Assembly: GCF_030994125.1 (NCBI RefSeq)
Contig: NZ_CP099917.1
Span: 2,323,501-2,387,500, forward strand
DNA: 64,000 nucleotides
Source: Pseudoalteromonas xiamenensis
Lineage (GTDB): Bacteria; Pseudomonadota; Gammaproteobacteria; Enterobacterales; Alteromonadaceae
Direction of reading: 5' to 3'
Position 1 is the first letter of the stretch; the number at the start of each line of letters is the position of its first letter. The translations under genes and the position numbers were made by a program. Shown here piece by piece: positions 8,888-17,365 of this stretch. A model generated the notes under the pieces. The model was not told where the DNA came from. It did not search any database and saw only the letters and a list, made by a program, of their open reading frames with translations.

Positions 8888-8892
8888 CACAG
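8877..8892 (+). promoter_or_regulatory. LexA (SOS) box 1
   Basis: CTGT-N8-ACAG with an AT-rich core (ATATACTC) matches the gammaproteobacterial LexA consensus exactly at both ends. It overlaps the -10 element of lexA. Confidence 0.88.
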
Positions 8893-8901
8893 GTAATTGT
8901 A

Positions 8902-8917
8902 CTGTATGGAAAACCAG
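8902..8917 (+). promoter_or_regulatory. LexA (SOS) box 2, degenerate
   Basis: CTGT-N8-CCAG differs from the consensus by one base in the second arm. It sits 25 bp after box 1 and just before the lexA start, matching the two-box layout of the Escherichia coli lexA promoter. Confidence 0.65.
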
Positions 8918-8921
8918 TGAT

Positions 8922-9539
8922 ATGCGACCGTTAACTAAACGCCAAGAACAAATTTTCGAACTGATTAAGGTTTTTATCCGCGATACGGGTATGCCGCCAA
9001 CGCGAGCAGAAATTGCAGATTCATTAGGTTTTAAAAGCGCCAACGCAGCAGAAGAGCATTTAAAAGCACTTGCTAAAAAAGGCGTGATTGAAATGGTTCC
9101 GGGTGCCAGCCGTGGTATTCGTTTAGTCGAAGAAGATGAACCTGAACAATTAGGTTTACCACTTGTCGGTCGTGTTGCTGCAGGTGAACCAATCTTGGCC
9201 GAGCAGCACATCGAAAGCCATTGTAAAGTTGACGCGCAAATGTTTAAACCGATGGCGGATTACTTGCTCCGCGTACACGGTATGAGTATGAAGAATATCG
9301 GCATTTTAGATGGTGATTTGCTCGCAGTACACCGCACGCAAGTTGCGCAAAATGGACAGGTTGTCGTAGCTCGCGTAGAAGAAGACGTTACAGTTAAGCG
9401 GTTTGAGAAAATCGGCAAAAAAGTGTACTTACATGCTGAAAATGAAGATTTTTCTCCGATAGAAGTTGATCTTGAACATGAAAGTTTTTCGGTAGAAGGT
9501 CTGGCCGTTGGCGTAATTAGAAATAATCAATGGATGTAA
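8922..9539 (+). CDS. lexA: SOS repressor LexA
   Basis: LexA has 205 residues, three more than the E. coli protein. The N-terminal winged helix begins [14 protein letters not shown] and contains [13 protein letters not shown]. The C-terminal S24 protease domain has the self-cleavage pair Ala87-Gly88 (GRVAAGEP), catalytic Ser122 (GMSMKNIG) and Lys159 (VTVKRF); each is shifted by three relative to E. coli Ala84/Ser119/Lys156. It represses DNA-damage genes and is inactivated by RecA-stimulated self-cleavage. Two SOS boxes upstream show autoregulation. It is monocistronic here, with a terminator following and no sulA or dinB beside it. Confidence 0.98.
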   Translation: MRPLTKRQEQIFELIKVFIRDTGMPPTRAEIADSLGFKSANAAEEHLKALAKKGVIEMVPGASRGIRLVEEDEPEQLGLPLVGRVAAGEPILAEQHIESHCKVDAQMFKPMADYLLRVHGMSMKNIGILDGDLLAVHRTQVAQNGQVVVARVEEDVTVKRFEKIGKKVYLHAENEDFSPIEVDLEHESFSVEGLAVGVIRNNQWM

Positions 9540-9575
9540 TTTCGCCAAACCATCCAAAAGTGTGAGTTATCTTAG

Positions 9576-9610
9576 GCCCTTCAAAGCAAATTTGAAGGGC
9601 TTTTTATTTT
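9576..9610 (+). terminator. Rho-independent terminator after lexA
   Basis: A perfect ten-pair stem GCCCTTCAAA/TTTGAAGGGC (9576-9600) with a five-base loop is followed by a T-rich run. Confidence 0.9.
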
Positions 9611-9733
9611 GTTTTTTCAAATAACGTTACATAACTTGTTCATTACCAGATATATTTCCAAGTCATCGCAAAAAATTACCCATTCATAACATATTAACCT
9701 TCATTACTTGCTAATTGTTCAAAAATTGACTAA

Positions 9734-9762
9734 TTGGTTAATAGTCGTGCAGTTGGTATAAG
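9734..9762 (+). promoter_or_regulatory. Candidate promoter of the cytochrome oxidase operon
   Basis: TTGGTT (9734-9739), a 17-base spacer and TATAAG (9757-9762) form a reasonable sigma-70 promoter 86 bases before coxB. The rest of the 308-base gap from lexA to coxB holds only the lexA terminator, an AT-rich stretch and the palindrome described separately. Confidence 0.5.
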
Positions 9763-9777
9763 ACCTCGGTCTCATAC
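9756..9777. promoter_or_regulatory. 22-bp palindrome overlapping the cox promoter, possible operator
   Basis: GTATAAGACC and GGTCTCATAC are inverted copies differing at one position, separated by TC. The left arm contains the proposed -10 element, so a bound protein would block RNA polymerase. A short stem in the leader RNA is an alternative reading. No T tract follows, so it is not a terminator. Confidence 0.5.
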
Positions 9778-9847
9778 TATGACAGTCATCCAATAATAAT
9801 AACGATTGCCTGAACGCGCTTCGTAAGGCAATTGAAGGAGACGTCAT

Positions 9848-10993
9848 ATGAAAGCGTATCGGTTTGCAGTAGGTTGGCTTGCAGGGATTGCACCAACAGT
9901 GGCGTTAGCGAATAGCGCCTACAACATGAGAGAAGGGGTTACGGATATAAGTCAGCAAGTATATGACTTACACATGACCATTTTCTTGATTTGTTGTGTC
10001 ATTGGTGTGGTGGTGTTTGCTGCGATGTTCTGGGCAATTATCCATCACCGAAAATCAAAAGGGGTGACCCCTGCCCAGTTCCATGAAAGTACCAAAGTCG
10101 AAATTCTTTGGACCGCGATTCCTTTTGTGATCTTAATTGCAATGGCAGTTCCCGCAACAAAAACTTTGATTGCGATGGAAGATGCCTCTAAAGCAGACAT
10201 CACTATCAAAATAACCGGATCGCAGTGGAAATGGCACTACGAATATATGGGCGAAGGGGTAGATTATTATTCCGTTATCGCCACACCTCAGGACCAAATC
10301 GCGGATAAAGCCGAAAAAGGTGAACACTATCTATTAGAAGTAGATAAACCGCTGGTTATCCCAACTGGAAAAAAAGTTCGATTCTTAATGACCTCTGATG
10401 ACGTTATCCATTCTTGGTGGGTACCTGATTTTGCAGTGAAGAAAGATGCCAATCCAGGTTTCATCAATGAGGCGTGGACACGCGTTAATGAAGAAGGTAC
10501 TTACCGTGGCCAATGTGCTGAATTGTGCGGTAAAGATCATGGCTTTATGCCCGTTGTTGTCGAAGCCGTGTCACCGGAATCTTTCGATACGTGGCTCTCA
10601 GAACAAAAGGCTGAAAAACAACAAGCGGCTGCAGCTAGTGCGGCATTGCTTGATCAAACCTTATCGAAAGAGGAGCTAATGGCGGAGGGTGAGAAAGTCT
10701 ACATGGCTTACTGTGCTGCGTGTCATCAACCTACCGGTATGGGATTACCAGGCGTTTTCCCAGCCTTAAAAGGCAGTAAAGTAGTACTTGGTCCTATTAA
10801 TGATCACATCGACGTTCTTCTCCATGGTCGTCCGGGCACCGCAATGCAATCTTTTGCAAAACAACTCTCTATCAAACAAATTGCAGGGGTAGTTACATTC
10901 AAGCGAAATAGCTGGGGCAATGACACTGGCGATGTCGTACAGCCAAGCCAAGTACAAGCGAGACTGGATGCCGATAAGGAGGCAGGACAATGA
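9848..10993 (+). CDS. coxB: Cytochrome c oxidase subunit II with fused cytochrome c domain
   Basis: Subunit II has 381 residues. A signal peptide and two membrane helices form the N-terminus. Next is the CuA cupredoxin domain, with the copper ligands in GQCAELCGKDHGFM and a preceding DVIHSWWVPDFAVK segment. A C-terminal c-type cytochrome domain carries CAACH. This caa3-like fusion hands electrons to CuA from its own haem. The start has GAAGGAG just upstream and the stop overlaps the coxA ATG by four bases. It heads the operon coxB-coxA-ctaG-coxC. Confidence 0.96.
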   Translation: MKAYRFAVGWLAGIAPTVALANSAYNMREGVTDISQQVYDLHMTIFLICCVIGVVVFAAMFWAIIHHRKSKGVTPAQFHESTKVEILWTAIPFVILIAMAVPATKTLIAMEDASKADITIKITGSQWKWHYEYMGEGVDYYSVIATPQDQIADKAEKGEHYLLEVDKPLVIPTGKKVRFLMTSDDVIHSWWVPDFAVKKDANPGFINEAWTRVNEEGTYRGQCAELCGKDHGFMPVVVEAVSPESFDTWLSEQKAEKQQAAAASAALLDQTLSKEELMAEGEKVYMAYCAACHQPTGMGLPGVFPALKGSKVVLGPINDHIDVLLHGRPGTAMQSFAKQLSIKQIAGVVTFKRNSWGNDTGDVVQPSQVQARLDADKEAGQ

Positions 10994-12579
10994 GTAGCAT
11001 CGTTAATCCGCACGACCATGGGCATGATGACCATCACCACGCGCCATCTGGGTTTAAACGTTGGATTTTTACCACCAATCACAAAGACATCGGTACACTC
11101 TATCTTATTTTTGCGTTGACCATGTTTCTCATAGGTGGCGCCATGGCCATGGTGATCCGCGCTGAGTTATTTCAACCCGGATTGCAATTGGTTGAACCTC
11201 ATTTCTTCAATCAAATGACGACAGTACATGGGCTGATAATGGTGTTTGGTGCTGTAATGCCAGCCTTTACCGGTCTTGCAAACTGGATGGTACCAATGAT
11301 GATTGGCGCACCAGATATGGCGCTGCCTCGCATGAACAACTGGAGTTTTTGGATTTTACCCTTTGCGTTCATCATGCTACTCGCCAGTTTGTTTATGGAA
11401 GGCGGTGGTCCGGCATTTGGTTGGACGTTCTATGCGCCGCTTTCCACCACATACAGCAATGACAACACGGCATTGTTTGTGTTTGCAGTTCACATCATGG
11501 GCATGAGTTCAATTATGGGTGCTATCAACGTAATCGTGACGATTGTTAATCTTCGTGCTCCTGGTATGACGTGGATGAAGCTGCCTTTATTTGTTTGGAC
11601 TTGGTTGATTACTGCATTTTTGTTGATTGCCGTAATGCCTGTGTTGGCAGGGGCAGTAACGATGGTGTTAACCGATAAATACTTTGGCACAAGCTTCTTC
11701 AACGCCGCAGGTGGTGGAGATCCGGTGATGTTTCAGCACATCTTCTGGTTCTTTGGTCATCCTGAAGTGTACATCATGATTTTACCTGCTTTTGGTGTGA
11801 TCTCAACGATAGTGCCGACTTTCTCTCGTAAGAAACTCTTTGGTTATGCCTCTATGGTGTATGCAACGGCATCCATTGCGCTGTTGTCGTTTATTGTCTG
11901 GGCCCATCATATGTTTACAACCGGTATGCCGCTGACAGGTGAGCTCTTCTTTATGTATGCGACGATGCTTATCTCTGTACCGACTGGCGTGAAAGTATTC
12001 AATTGGGTTGCGACAATGTGGCGAGGTGCGATTAGTTTCGAAGTGCCGATGTTGTTTTCAATAGCCTTTATTGTGTTGTTCACCTTAGGTGGTTTTTCTG
12101 GGCTTATGCTCGCGATCACACCGGCTGATTTCCAATACCATGATACTTACTTTGTTGTTGCGCATTTTCACTATGTCTTGGTGACAGGAGCCATCTTTTC
12201 GATAATGGCTGCGGCGTACTATTGGCTTCCGAAATGGACGGGGCACATGTACAACGAAACCTTGGCCAAGTGGCATTTTTGGTTATCGCTAGTCAGTGTC
12301 AATGTGCTGTTTTTCCCTATGCACTTCGTTGGACTTGCAGGGATGCCTAGGCGTATTCCGGATTACGCACTGCAATTTGCCGACTTCAATGCCATTATCA
12401 GCCTTGGTGGTTTCGCCTTTGGTTTATCGCAATTGTTGTTTGTCTATGTTGTCTTTAAATGCGCTAGAGGTGGCAAGCCCGCGCCAGCCAAAGTATGGGA
12501 TGGAGCTGAAGGGTTAGAATGGGAAATCCCTTCTCCAGCACCGTACCATACCTTTAGCACGCCACCGGAGATCAAGTAA
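10990..12579 (+). CDS. coxA: Cytochrome c oxidase subunit I
   Basis: The catalytic haem-copper subunit has 529 residues and about twelve membrane helices. Visible are TTNHKDIGTLYLIF near the start, WFFGHPEVYIMILPAFG with the CuB His and cross-linked Tyr region, WAHHMFTTG, and HDTYFVVAHFHYVL with the two haem-ligand histidines. It reduces oxygen to water and pumps protons in the inner membrane. A His-rich tail at the extreme N-terminus (HDHGHDDHHH) is noticeable. The stop overlaps the ctaG start by one base. Confidence 0.98.
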   Translation: MSSIVNPHDHGHDDHHHAPSGFKRWIFTTNHKDIGTLYLIFALTMFLIGGAMAMVIRAELFQPGLQLVEPHFFNQMTTVHGLIMVFGAVMPAFTGLANWMVPMMIGAPDMALPRMNNWSFWILPFAFIMLLASLFMEGGGPAFGWTFYAPLSTTYSNDNTALFVFAVHIMGMSSIMGAINVIVTIVNLRAPGMTWMKLPLFVWTWLITAFLLIAVMPVLAGAVTMVLTDKYFGTSFFNAAGGGDPVMFQHIFWFFGHPEVYIMILPAFGVISTIVPTFSRKKLFGYASMVYATASIALLSFIVWAHHMFTTGMPLTGELFFMYATMLISVPTGVKVFNWVATMWRGAISFEVPMLFSIAFIVLFTLGGFSGLMLAITPADFQYHDTYFVVAHFHYVLVTGAIFSIMAAAYYWLPKWTGHMYNETLAKWHFWLSLVSVNVLFFPMHFVGLAGMPRRIPDYALQFADFNAIISLGGFAFGLSQLLFVYVVFKCARGGKPAPAKVWDGAEGLEWEIPSPAPYHTFSTPPEIK

Positions 12580-13151
12580 TGCATGGCGCGTTGTTGAAAA
12601 AGTTAGTGCTTACCAGCCTTGGTATGTTTGCATTTGCTTTTGCGTTAGTACCGCTTTACGACGTGTTTTGCCAAGTGACTGGGCTCAATGGAAAACCGAG
12701 TCTGGCAGTGGCGCAAGCAAGTCAACAAATTGACATCGAAAGGTTTGTCGATGTCAGCTTTACTACGCATGCTCAACAAGGCGCGCCTTTCTCCGTTCAA
12801 GCCGAGCACTTTAAGGTCACCATTCAACCCGGTGAAATTACCAAAGTGGCCTTTTCGGCGACCAACCTAAGCCAAGAAGCACGTGTAATGCAGGCGATCC
12901 CCTCGGTATCACCGGGAATTGCCTCTAAGTATCTTCATAAAATGGCCTGTTTTTGTTTTAACCAACAACCGATGGAAGCAGGCCAACATCAAACGTTTGA
13001 ACTGATGTTTTATTTAGACACCGCGTTGCCTTATGAAATCGAAGAGCTGACTTTGTCTTACACCTTGTTTGATATAACCGAGCAAAGTCAGCAACTAGTA
13101 TTAGAATCACCGATAGAGTCGGTGTTTTCTATGGAGAACAGTGATGAGTAA
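12579..13151 (+). CDS. ctaG: Cytochrome c oxidase assembly protein CtaG/Cox11
   Basis: This is a Cox11-family copper chaperone of 190 residues with one N-terminal membrane anchor and a periplasmic beta-domain. The copper-binding motif CFCFNQQPMEAGQ is intact, and YDVFCQVTGLNG follows the anchor as in other members. It supplies copper to the CuB site of subunit I. Its start overlaps the coxA stop and its end overlaps the coxC start, so it is in the same operon. Confidence 0.96.
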   Translation: MHGALLKKLVLTSLGMFAFAFALVPLYDVFCQVTGLNGKPSLAVAQASQQIDIERFVDVSFTTHAQQGAPFSVQAEHFKVTIQPGEITKVAFSATNLSQEARVMQAIPSVSPGIASKYLHKMACFCFNQQPMEAGQHQTFELMFYLDTALPYEIEELTLSYTLFDITEQSQQLVLESPIESVFSMENSDE

Positions 13152-14022
13152 CTCAGATTATCAACACTATTACGTACCTGCACAAAGTCAGTGGCCTATT
13201 GTTGGCGCTGTCGCGTTGTTCTTTATTGCCTCTGGTGCCGGTCTGACGGTGATGCAACACAACAGCGATGGCGGGAATGGGCATTATTTACTGTTTACAG
13301 GGATAGCAATTTTGCTCTTTATGTTGGTCGGTTGGTTCAGAAATGTGATTTCGGAATCGCAAGGCGGCCTTTACTCAAAACAAATGGACCAGTCGTTTCG
13401 ACAAGGAATGAGCTGGTTTATCTTTTCTGAGGTGATGTTTTTCTTAGCGTTCTTTGGTGCGCTTTTCTACGCTCGCGTGTTTTCAGTGCCATGGCTTGGC
13501 GGCAGCAGTAACAATGCGATGACAAACGAAGTCTTGTGGCCGACCTTCGAGGCAATTTGGCCGCTGCTGACGACACCAGGCGGTGAAGTGACACAAGCGA
13601 TGGAGTGGAAAGGGTTACCACTGGTGAATACCTTAGTGTTATTGATTTCGTCCGTCACTATCCATTTTGCCCATCAGGCGCTTGAGCAAGATAAGCGCGG
13701 TCAGGTTAAGTTATTCATGGGCTTAACGATTGCGCTTGGTATTAGCTTCCTTGCACTTCAAGTTGAAGAATACATGCATGCTTATCATGAGCTTGGTTTG
13801 ACGCTGCAATCAGGTATCTATGGCAACACGTTCTTTATGCTAACAGGATTTCACGGCATGCACGTGACGCTCGGGACAATTCTCCTTACGGTCGTGTGGT
13901 TGCGCATTTTCAATGGTCACCTTAACAGCAAACAACATTTTGCGTTCCAAGCAGCAGCTTGGTACTGGCATTTTGTTGATGTGGTGTGGCTATGTTTGTT
14001 TGTGTTTGTATACGTTCTTTGA
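13144..14022 (+). CDS. coxC: Cytochrome c oxidase subunit III
   Basis: Subunit III has 292 residues and seven membrane helices, with WFIFSEVMFFLAFFGALFY, the glutamate-containing LQVEEYMHAYHE and the C-terminal FQAAAWYWHFVDVVWL characteristic of the family. ATG 13144 is chosen because GGAG lies eight bases upstream; a GTG three bases earlier is less well placed. It overlaps ctaG by eight bases. The 3' end is overlapped on the other strand by the reading frame at 13922-14233. Confidence 0.96.
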   Translation: MSNSDYQHYYVPAQSQWPIVGAVALFFIASGAGLTVMQHNSDGGNGHYLLFTGIAILLFMLVGWFRNVISESQGGLYSKQMDQSFRQGMSWFIFSEVMFFLAFFGALFYARVFSVPWLGGSSNNAMTNEVLWPTFEAIWPLLTTPGGEVTQAMEWKGLPLVNTLVLLISSVTIHFAHQALEQDKRGQVKLFMGLTIALGISFLALQVEEYMHAYHELGLTLQSGIYGNTFFMLTGFHGMHVTLGTILLTVVWLRIFNGHLNSKQHFAFQAAAWYWHFVDVVWLCLFVFVYVL

Positions 14023-14233
14023 CGTGGTGTGGATTGGGGTTGAAGTGGATCAACCCCAGTTTTGCCGCAATTAAAATAAAAGCAAGCACAATGGCAGAAA
14101 ATAGGACGCGTCTTCCCAAAAAATAGGACATCGGCTTATCACCCGCTTTTCCACTGACCATGAGAAAAAGCGCGCGGAACAGATTGAACAATACGAAGCC
14201 GAGCAAGAGCACGATAATAATTTTAATAATCAT
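13922..14233 (-). CDS. DUF2909-like twin-helix membrane protein with run-on tail
   Basis: This small protein sits on the opposite strand inside the cox cluster. The first about 70 residues have two hydrophobic helices separated by a basic loop (SGKAGDKPMSYFLGRRV), the layout of the DUF2909 proteins often found between coxC and SURF1. Members usually end just after the second helix. Here no stop follows HFNPNPH, and the frame continues about 33 residues antisense to the 3' end of coxC. The extra tail looks low-information and may be a lost stop. Function is unknown; a role in oxidase assembly is only suggested by position. Confidence 0.7.
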   Translation of the reverse strand: MIIKIIIVLLLGFVLFNLFRALFLMVSGKAGDKPMSYFLGRRVLFSAIVLAFILIAAKLGLIHFNPNPHHVKERIQTQTNIATPHQQNASTKLLLGTQNVVCC

Positions 14234-14244
14234 AGAGTGCCTAC

Positions 14245-14976
14245 ATGAGTAACATTGATTCTTCTAAGCGTAGTGCAAGTTGGATGGTTTTGGCAGCTAT
14301 ATGCGTTGTCATTACCTGCCTGTGTCTCGCAATATGGCAATATCGACGAGGCGTTGAAAAGGAAGCTTTGCTGGCGACCTCTGATGCTGCGGTTCTCGAT
14401 ATAAATGCGTTACCTATGGTGAATAACGAATCGCTACATGGTAAAGCGGCCATGCTAGAAGGGCGGTGGGTAGAAGGGCATTGGTGGTTATTGGACAATC
14501 AAGTCGTGCAGAGTAAATCGGGATTCGATTTGCTCTTGCCATTTGAGTTGTCAAATCACGCGTTGATTATAGTGAATGTGGGTTTTGTTCCCGCGCAGGG
14601 GCTTCGTGAAGCGCCATCAGATCTCCCGAGCGTAGCTAGTTTAACGACAGTATTCACCTCGATACTTAAATCAAAAGATCTCAAGGGGTTTACGTTAGCG
14701 GATGAACCTGCTCAGAATCCCACATTTCCACAACTAGTTCAGTTTATTGATCTTTCTTTTTTTGAACGCCAGTTAAAGCGCCCCATATTGCCAATGGTCG
14801 CCTATGCCTCGGGTCAATTAAATTCGAATCTTACCCCTCATTTCCAAATTTCGACGATGCCAGCACAGAAACATTTTGCCTATGCCTTGCAATGGTTATT
14901 GCTTGGTTTTGCCGCGTTTATCGTCGCATTCGTTGCGTTTAACTCTCAACAAAGGAGCTTAATAAATGAAGAATAA
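14245..14976 (+). CDS. SURF1-family cytochrome oxidase assembly protein
   Basis: The protein has 243 residues, with an N-terminal helix (WMVLAAICVVITCLCLAIWQ), the conserved WQYRRGVEKE that follows it, and a C-terminal helix (YALQWLLLGFAAFIVAFVAF) preceded by KHFAYALQW, all typical of SURF1. The family helps insert haem a into subunit I. It begins twelve bases after the divergent DUF2909-like gene and overlaps the next gene by eleven bases. Confidence 0.9.
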   Translation: MSNIDSSKRSASWMVLAAICVVITCLCLAIWQYRRGVEKEALLATSDAAVLDINALPMVNNESLHGKAAMLEGRWVEGHWWLLDNQVVQSKSGFDLLLPFELSNHALIIVNVGFVPAQGLREAPSDLPSVASLTTVFTSILKSKDLKGFTLADEPAQNPTFPQLVQFIDLSFFERQLKRPILPMVAYASGQLNSNLTPHFQISTMPAQKHFAYALQWLLLGFAAFIVAFVAFNSQQRSLINEE

Positions 14977-15457
14977 AGCGCTTTGGCTTTTTGTTGGTTG
15001 CTGCGGATTGCCGTTGTTTGCGGCCTATATCGCGTTGCATTCGGGTTGGTTTCCTTCCGGTACGACAAACTACGGTCGGTTTGTTGAAGGCGACCTTCAC
15101 ATAGATGAACTTAAGCACCGGGATGGCAAACTCTGGACTATTCTTTTAAACAGTCCAGAAACATGTCAACAGGCGTGTGCTACGCAAAAGGCCTCATTAG
15201 AAGCGCTGTTCGTAGCGCTTGGGAAGCTGCAAAAAGACGTCGACATCGCGATTTTAGGTAAGGAAGACAAAACCTTGCCGTTTGCAAATATCGACAACTC
15301 ACTTCAACTATCACCCGCTAATCTCTATTTAGTTGATAACAAAGGGTTGGTTGTACTCCAGTATCCGTTTGACGACGATCCTGAAACAAATCGGCTCGTT
15401 CAAAAAGGACTACTGAGCGATTTAAAAAAACTGTTGAACTACGCGCGTTCCAGCTAA
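14966..15457 (+). CDS. Membrane-anchored protein with CX3C motif in cox operon
   Basis: This 163-residue protein has one N-terminal membrane anchor (WLFVGCCGLPLFAAYIAL) and a periplasmic domain. I do not recognise a named family, though hypothetical proteins sit at this place in many oxidase operons. The domain carries Cys67 and Cys71 as CQQAC, the same CX3C spacing as SCO copper proteins. Further features read like a thioredoxin/SCO fold: a strand KLWTILLNSP before it and LYLVDNKGLVVLQYPF later. A role in copper or thiol handling during oxidase assembly is inference. It is tightly packed between SURF1 and ctaA. Confidence 0.75.
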   Translation: MKNKALWLFVGCCGLPLFAAYIALHSGWFPSGTTNYGRFVEGDLHIDELKHRDGKLWTILLNSPETCQQACATQKASLEALFVALGKLQKDVDIAILGKEDKTLPFANIDNSLQLSPANLYLVDNKGLVVLQYPFDDDPETNRLVQKGLLSDLKKLLNYARSS

Positions 15458-15466
15458 GGAGTCACC

Positions 15467-16456
15467 ATGGAAAGAAAGTATAAGTATGTCACCTTGTTTG
15501 CGTGTTTGCTGGCTGCGGTGGTTGTAACATTAGGTGCGTATACACGCCTTAATAATGCAGGACTTGGTTGCCCTGATTGGCCTGGCTGTTATGGTTTTTT
15601 GACGGTGCCAGATGAACATCATGAGATCTCGGCTGCTTTGCAGGCCTTCCCAGACAGTGAGATCGAACATGGTAAAGCTTGGTTGGAGATGATCCACCGT
15701 TACTTTGCTGGAACGTTAGGCTTAGTCATTCTCTCGATTGCTCTTCTTGCACTGCGTCGGAGAACTGAAAAGCCACTTCCACTTAAGTTAGCGCTGTCGA
15801 TTTTAGTTTTAGTCGTATTTCAAGCTCTGCTTGGTATGTGGACCGTTACGATGAATTTACAACCTTTCATCGTGATGGGTCACTTGCTAGGCGGGTTCTC
15901 GATATTAACATTGCTGACCCTATTGTATTTGAGACTGAGCAATCATTTATTGTTTATCGACGAACCTAAAATCCGACGTCAATCCCGCATTTTATTTATA
16001 GCGCTGAGCGCGCTTATTGTTCAAATTGCGCTTGGCGGATGGCTTGCGGCAAACTACGCGGCGCCTCATTGTGTTGGATTACCGCTGTGCCAAAACATCG
16101 AATTATTTTCCCTGGAGAGTTTATTTCATTTGCCTGTAGGGGCTGCAAACTATGAATACGGTGTGTTGCCTTTCGAAACGCGATTATCAATACATTTTAT
16201 TCATCGAGTGTGGGCTATGGTTACGCTGGTTTTGTTGGGCTTTGCAGCATGTCGAGTTGTTGTAGCCGCGAAATCGGAGTTATTTAAAAATGCAGGTCGA
16301 ATAGTGCTATTTCTGTTGATTACTCAAGTATCGGTAGGCGCAGCAATAGTACACTGGCAATTTCCGTTGCATTTGACCTTATTTCACAACTTTATGGCAG
16401 CCATGCTGCTAATCGCAACCGTGCGGTTGTGCTACTTAGCTCGCTGTAAAGCGTGA
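15467..16456 (+). CDS. ctaA: Haem A synthase (CtaA/Cox15)
   Basis: This eight-helix membrane protein of 329 residues oxidises haem O to haem A. Typical are GAYTRLNNAGLGCPDWPGCY after the first helix, the haem-ligand histidine in EMIHRYFAGTLG, GHLLGG, and the second half with HFIHRVWAM and LTLFHNFMA. A Cys pair in the loop HCVGLPLCQ matches the family. AAGGAG precedes the ATG. cyoE follows after nine bases, so haem O and haem A synthesis are co-expressed with the oxidase. Confidence 0.95.
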   Translation: MERKYKYVTLFACLLAAVVVTLGAYTRLNNAGLGCPDWPGCYGFLTVPDEHHEISAALQAFPDSEIEHGKAWLEMIHRYFAGTLGLVILSIALLALRRRTEKPLPLKLALSILVLVVFQALLGMWTVTMNLQPFIVMGHLLGGFSILTLLTLLYLRLSNHLLFIDEPKIRRQSRILFIALSALIVQIALGGWLAANYAAPHCVGLPLCQNIELFSLESLFHLPVGAANYEYGVLPFETRLSIHFIHRVWAMVTLVLLGFAACRVVVAAKSELFKNAGRIVLFLLITQVSVGAAIVHWQFPLHLTLFHNFMAAMLLIATVRLCYLARCKA

Positions 16457-16465
16457 GGAGATCTT

Positions 16466-17365
16466 ATGGCGTATGTTAATTCAGTAAATCATTACTTGCT
16501 GCCAGCGATAAACCGTAGTCGAGACTATTTAGCTATCTGCAAAATAAAAGTGGTATTGATGTTAGTTATCACCGCGTGGGTTGGGATTGCACTTGCGCCA
16601 GATATGGGGCGCACTTGGTTGCAACAAGTCATGAGTTTGATTGGTATTGGCGCGTTATCAGCGTCCGCCGCAGCCATAAATCATGTTGTTGATCGCAACA
16701 TTGATAAGCAAATGGCGCGGACTCGACATCGACCGGTTGCTACGGAACGCTTAAGCGCGTCACACGCGGTCGCTTTCGCATTGATATTAGCGTTGCTTGG
16801 TACGTTGACGATAGTGGTCTTTAGTAATTGGTTATGTGCATGGTTTACGCTTGCTTCATTAGTGGGTTACGCCGTCATTTATACTTATTACCTAAAGCGT
16901 GCGACGCCTCAAAACATTGTTATTGGTGGTCTTGCAGGGGCAATGCCCCCATTACTTGGATGGCTCAGCGAAACAGGGGAACTTATGGCTGAACCTTGGC
17001 TACTGGTGATGATTATTTTCACTTGGACACCGCCTCACTTTTGGGCATTAGCGATAGCTAGACGAAACGACTATGCGCGAGCCAATATTCCTATGTTGCC
17101 TGTGACTCACGGTGTAGAATTCACCAAACTGTGTATTCTTGTGTACACCGTATTGCTGACACTTGTTTGTGTTTTGCCTTATCTAATCGGTATGTCTAGT
17201 GGGGTTTATTTGGGCGTTGCATGCATTCTAAATGGCATGTTTTTACTTAAAGCATTTGAATTGTACCGTAATGGCACTGATTTGATGGCAATGTCACTTT
17301 TCCGTTTTTCGATTGTTCATTTACTGGTACTCTTTATTGCTCTGTTTGTTGATAAATGGGTTTGA
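16466..17365 (+). CDS. cyoE: Protohaem IX farnesyltransferase (haem O synthase)
   Basis: This UbiA-family prenyltransferase of 299 residues has about nine helices. The first Asp-rich motif is NHVVDRNIDKQMARTRHRPV and the second region contains YTYYLKRATPQNIVIGG. GAMPPLLGW and TWTPPHFWALA are diagnostic for haem O synthase. It adds the farnesyl chain to haem B, giving the substrate of CtaA. Its last ten bases overlap the SCO gene start. Confidence 0.96.
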   Translation: MAYVNSVNHYLLPAINRSRDYLAICKIKVVLMLVITAWVGIALAPDMGRTWLQQVMSLIGIGALSASAAAINHVVDRNIDKQMARTRHRPVATERLSASHAVAFALILALLGTLTIVVFSNWLCAWFTLASLVGYAVIYTYYLKRATPQNIVIGGLAGAMPPLLGWLSETGELMAEPWLLVMIIFTWTPPHFWALAIARRNDYARANIPMLPVTHGVEFTKLCILVYTVLLTLVCVLPYLIGMSSGVYLGVACILNGMFLLKAFELYRNGTDLMAMSLFRFSIVHLLVLFIALFVDKWV

